Positions 62,550-64,000 of a stretch of 64,000 nucleotides of DNA are shown here, piece after piece (the first letter of the stretch is position 1; every line of letters begins with the position of its first letter). The position numbers and the translations under genes are program-made. The notes under the pieces are model-generated. The model saw only the letters and a program-made list of their open reading frames with translations, was not told the origin of the DNA and did not search any database. Origin of the DNA: Sphingomonas jaspsi DSM 18422 (GTDB taxonomy: Bacteria; Pseudomonadota; Alphaproteobacteria; Sphingomonadales; Sphingomonadaceae); contig NZ_KK073876.1 of assembly GCF_000585415.1 (NCBI RefSeq), positions 1,919,810-1,983,809 of the forward strand, written 5' to 3'.

Positions 62550-63850
62550 TCTGCCGCCTCCTGCATGCCGTTACGCTCGGCGATGCGGCGTTCTAGCTCG
62601 GGGCGGAAGTGGCGGATGAGGCCCTGGATCGGCCAGGCGGCGGCGTCGCCCAGCGCGCAGATGGTGTGGCCCTCGACCTGCTTGGTGACGTCGTAGAGCT
62701 GGTCGATGGTCGCGACTTCGGCGTCGCCTTCCCGCAGGCGCTCCATCGTGCGCCACATCCAGCCGGTGCCTTCGCGGCACGGCGTGCACTGGCCGCAGCT
62801 TTCATGTTTGTAGAAGTAGCTGAGGCGCGAAATGGCGCGGACGATGTCAGTCGACTTGTCCATGACGATGACCGCCGCGGTGCCAAGGCCGGAGCCGAGC
62901 GCCTTCAACCCGTCGAAGTCCATCGGCGCGTCCCAGATCTGCGCGGCCGGGACCAGCGGCACCGAAGACCCCCCCGGGATGACGGCGAGCAGATTGTCCT
63001 TGCCGCCGCGAATGCCGCCGCAATGCTTCTCGATCAGCTCGCCAAACGGGATGCTCATCGCCTCTTCGACGACGCACGGCTTGTTCACATGGCCTGAAAT
63101 CTGGAACAGCTTGGTGCCGGCGTTATTCTCGCGCCCAAAGCTCTTGAACCAGTCCGCGCCACGGCGAAGGATGGTCGGCGTAACGGCGATGCTTTCGACA
63201 TTGTTGACCGTGGTCGGGCAGCCATAAAGGCCCGCACCGGCCGGGAACGGCGGCTTCAGGCGCGGCTGGCCCTTCTTGCCTTCGAGGCTCTCCAGCATCG
63301 CGGTTTCTTCGCCGCAGATGTAGGCGCCCGCGCCGCGATGGACGAAGACGTCGAAGTCATAACCCGACCCGCAGGCGTTCTTGCCGATCAGGCCCGCGTC
63401 ATAGGCCTCGGCCACCGCCTTGCGCAGCGCCTCGGTCTCGCGGATGAATTCGCCGCGGACGTAGATGTAAGCCGCCCGCGCACGCATCGCGAAACCGGCG
63501 ATCAGCGCGCCTTCGACCAGCTTGTGCGGGTCATGGCGCAGGATTTCGCGGTCCTTGCACGATCCGGGCTCGGATTCGTCGGCGTTGATGACCAGGAAGT
63601 TGGGGCGGCCCGGGGTCGGCGCCTTGGGCATGAAGCTCCATTTCATGCCGGTCGGGAAGCCCGCGCCGCCGCGGCCGCGCAGGCCCGACGCCTTGACGAT
63701 CTCGATGATCTCGTCCTGGCCGGTCTTCAGCAGCTTGGCGGTATTGTCCCAATCGCCGCGCGCCTGCGCCGACTTCAGGTCCGCGCCCTGGAAGCCGTAG
63801 ACGTTGGTGAAGATGCGATCCTTGTCGCTAAGTGACGTGATGCCGCTCAT
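62546..63850 (-). CDS. nuoF: NADH-quinone oxidoreductase subunit F
   Basis: The 434-residue subunit binds NADH and FMN ([28 protein letters not shown]) and a [4Fe-4S] cluster ([12 protein letters not shown] plus a distal Cys in HTICALGDA). The ATG at 63850 overlaps the stop of the small membrane gene upstream (ATGA). It is the electron entry site of complex I. Confidence 0.97.
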   Translation of the reverse strand: MSGITSLSDKDRIFTNVYGFQGADLKSAQARGDWDNTAKLLKTGQDEIIEIVKASGLRGRGGAGFPTGMKWSFMPKAPTPGRPNFLVINADESEPGSCKDREILRHDPHKLVEGALIAGFAMRARAAYIYVRGEFIRETEALRKAVAEAYDAGLIGKNACGSGYDFDVFVHRGAGAYICGEETAMLESLEGKKGQPRLKPPFPAGAGLYGCPTTVNNVESIAVTPTILRRGADWFKSFGRENNAGTKLFQISGHVNKPCVVEEAMSIPFGELIEKHCGGIRGGKDNLLAVIPGGSSVPLVPAAQIWDAPMDFDGLKALGSGLGTAAVIVMDKSTDIVRAISRLSYFYKHESCGQCTPCREGTGWMWRTMERLREGDAEVATIDQLYDVTKQVEGHTICALGDAAAWPIQGLIRHFRPELERRIAERNGMQEAAE

Positions 63851-64000
63851 TTGATCCGCTTCCCGCCCAGCTTGTCCTGAGCCAGCATGACAAGACCGAC
63901 CGCCACGGCGACGATCAGGCCCAGCCACAAGATTTTGAGCACCAGGCTCAACACGACGATCGCGAGGATCACGAGAATGACGAAAGCGATCACCACTGCC
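63847..64000 (-). CDS. Small membrane protein upstream of nuoF, partial
   Basis: The minus-strand frame ending TGA at 63847-63849 is open to the window edge (50 residues visible). It reads as almost continuous hydrophobic sequence, roughly two helices ([20 protein letters not shown] and [16 protein letters not shown]), and a basic tail (DKLGGKRIK). It is outside the usual nuo set and its stop overlaps the nuoF ATG, so it belongs to the operon, probably between nuoE and nuoF. The start is beyond the window. Confidence 0.6.
   Translation of the reverse strand, partial: AVVIAFVILVILAIVVLSLVLKILWLGLIVAVAVGLVMLAQDKLGGKRIK

Overview
The window reads as a chromosomal segment of a GC-rich alphaproteobacterium of the order Sphingomonadales (Sphingomonas/Sphingomicrobium-like). 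This rests on gene content and order (lptD-surA-pdxA-rsmA; pckA divergent from chvI-chvG-hprK-rapZ-EIIA-HPr; nuo-birA-coaX-rnj-DUF1467), the alphaproteobacterial LexA operator GTTC-N7-GTTC, and protein style. It is almost entirely core genome. I see no rRNA, tRNA, CRISPR, insertion sequence or prophage, and no gap over about 200 bases lacks a gene.

Layout. 0-4.75 kb: outer-membrane biogenesis and housekeeping operon (lptD end, surA, pdxA, rsmA). 4.75-8.8 kb, minus strand: TPR protein, RsmB-type methyltransferase, guaB, CitE-like lyase. 8.8-12.1 kb: SPFH/NfeD pair and a Tat lipoprotein metallopeptidase (DUF885). 12.1-13.3 kb: a small structured island with several hairpins, a 100-aa unknown gene behind a perfect LexA box and flanked by two copies of a 30-nt palindromic repeat, and a 148-aa unknown. 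13.3-19.4 kb: pckA divergent from the ChvG/ChvI envelope-stress and carbon-control module with its nitrogen-type PTS parts. 19.4-27.1 kb: RNA methyltransferase, META lipoprotein, rmuC (with LexA box), cytosolic Cys-rich copper-storage-like protein, def, recR, fmt, truA, panD, TSUP transporter. 27.2-30.2 kb: trxB behind a probable metal (copper) cluster of secreted proteins. 30.3-36.5 kb: pyrG, secG, tpiA, PpiD-like chaperone, trpG/pabA, lexA. 36.5-41.4 kb: comEC, gltX, gltA. 41.4-47.6 kb: a histidine-kinase-like protein lacking its phosphoacceptor His, a DUF2336 protein, a nucleotidyltransferase-like membrane protein, and a long coiled-coil membrane protein. 47.6-50.8 kb: rnj, coaX, an inserted membrane gene. 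50.8-64 kb: birA and the nuo operon (N to F), with two paralogous secreted proteins placed between nuoF and nuoG.

How it works together. The chvI-to-HPr block joins two-component signalling to PTS phosphorylation beside the gluconeogenic gene pckA. The SOS response is visible three times, with LexA boxes 16-18 nt before lexA, rmuC and an unknown small gene. Genes are very tightly packed: ATGA/GTGA overlaps run through the nuo operon, and seven convergent pairs share, overlap or nearly touch stop codons. The most interesting items are the SOS-controlled small gene and its paired hairpin repeats, the collapsed trp locus around trpG, the paralogous pair inside the nuo operon, the apparent CTG start of birA, and the degenerate kinase and nucleotidyltransferase/CDP-alcohol-transferase-like proteins.
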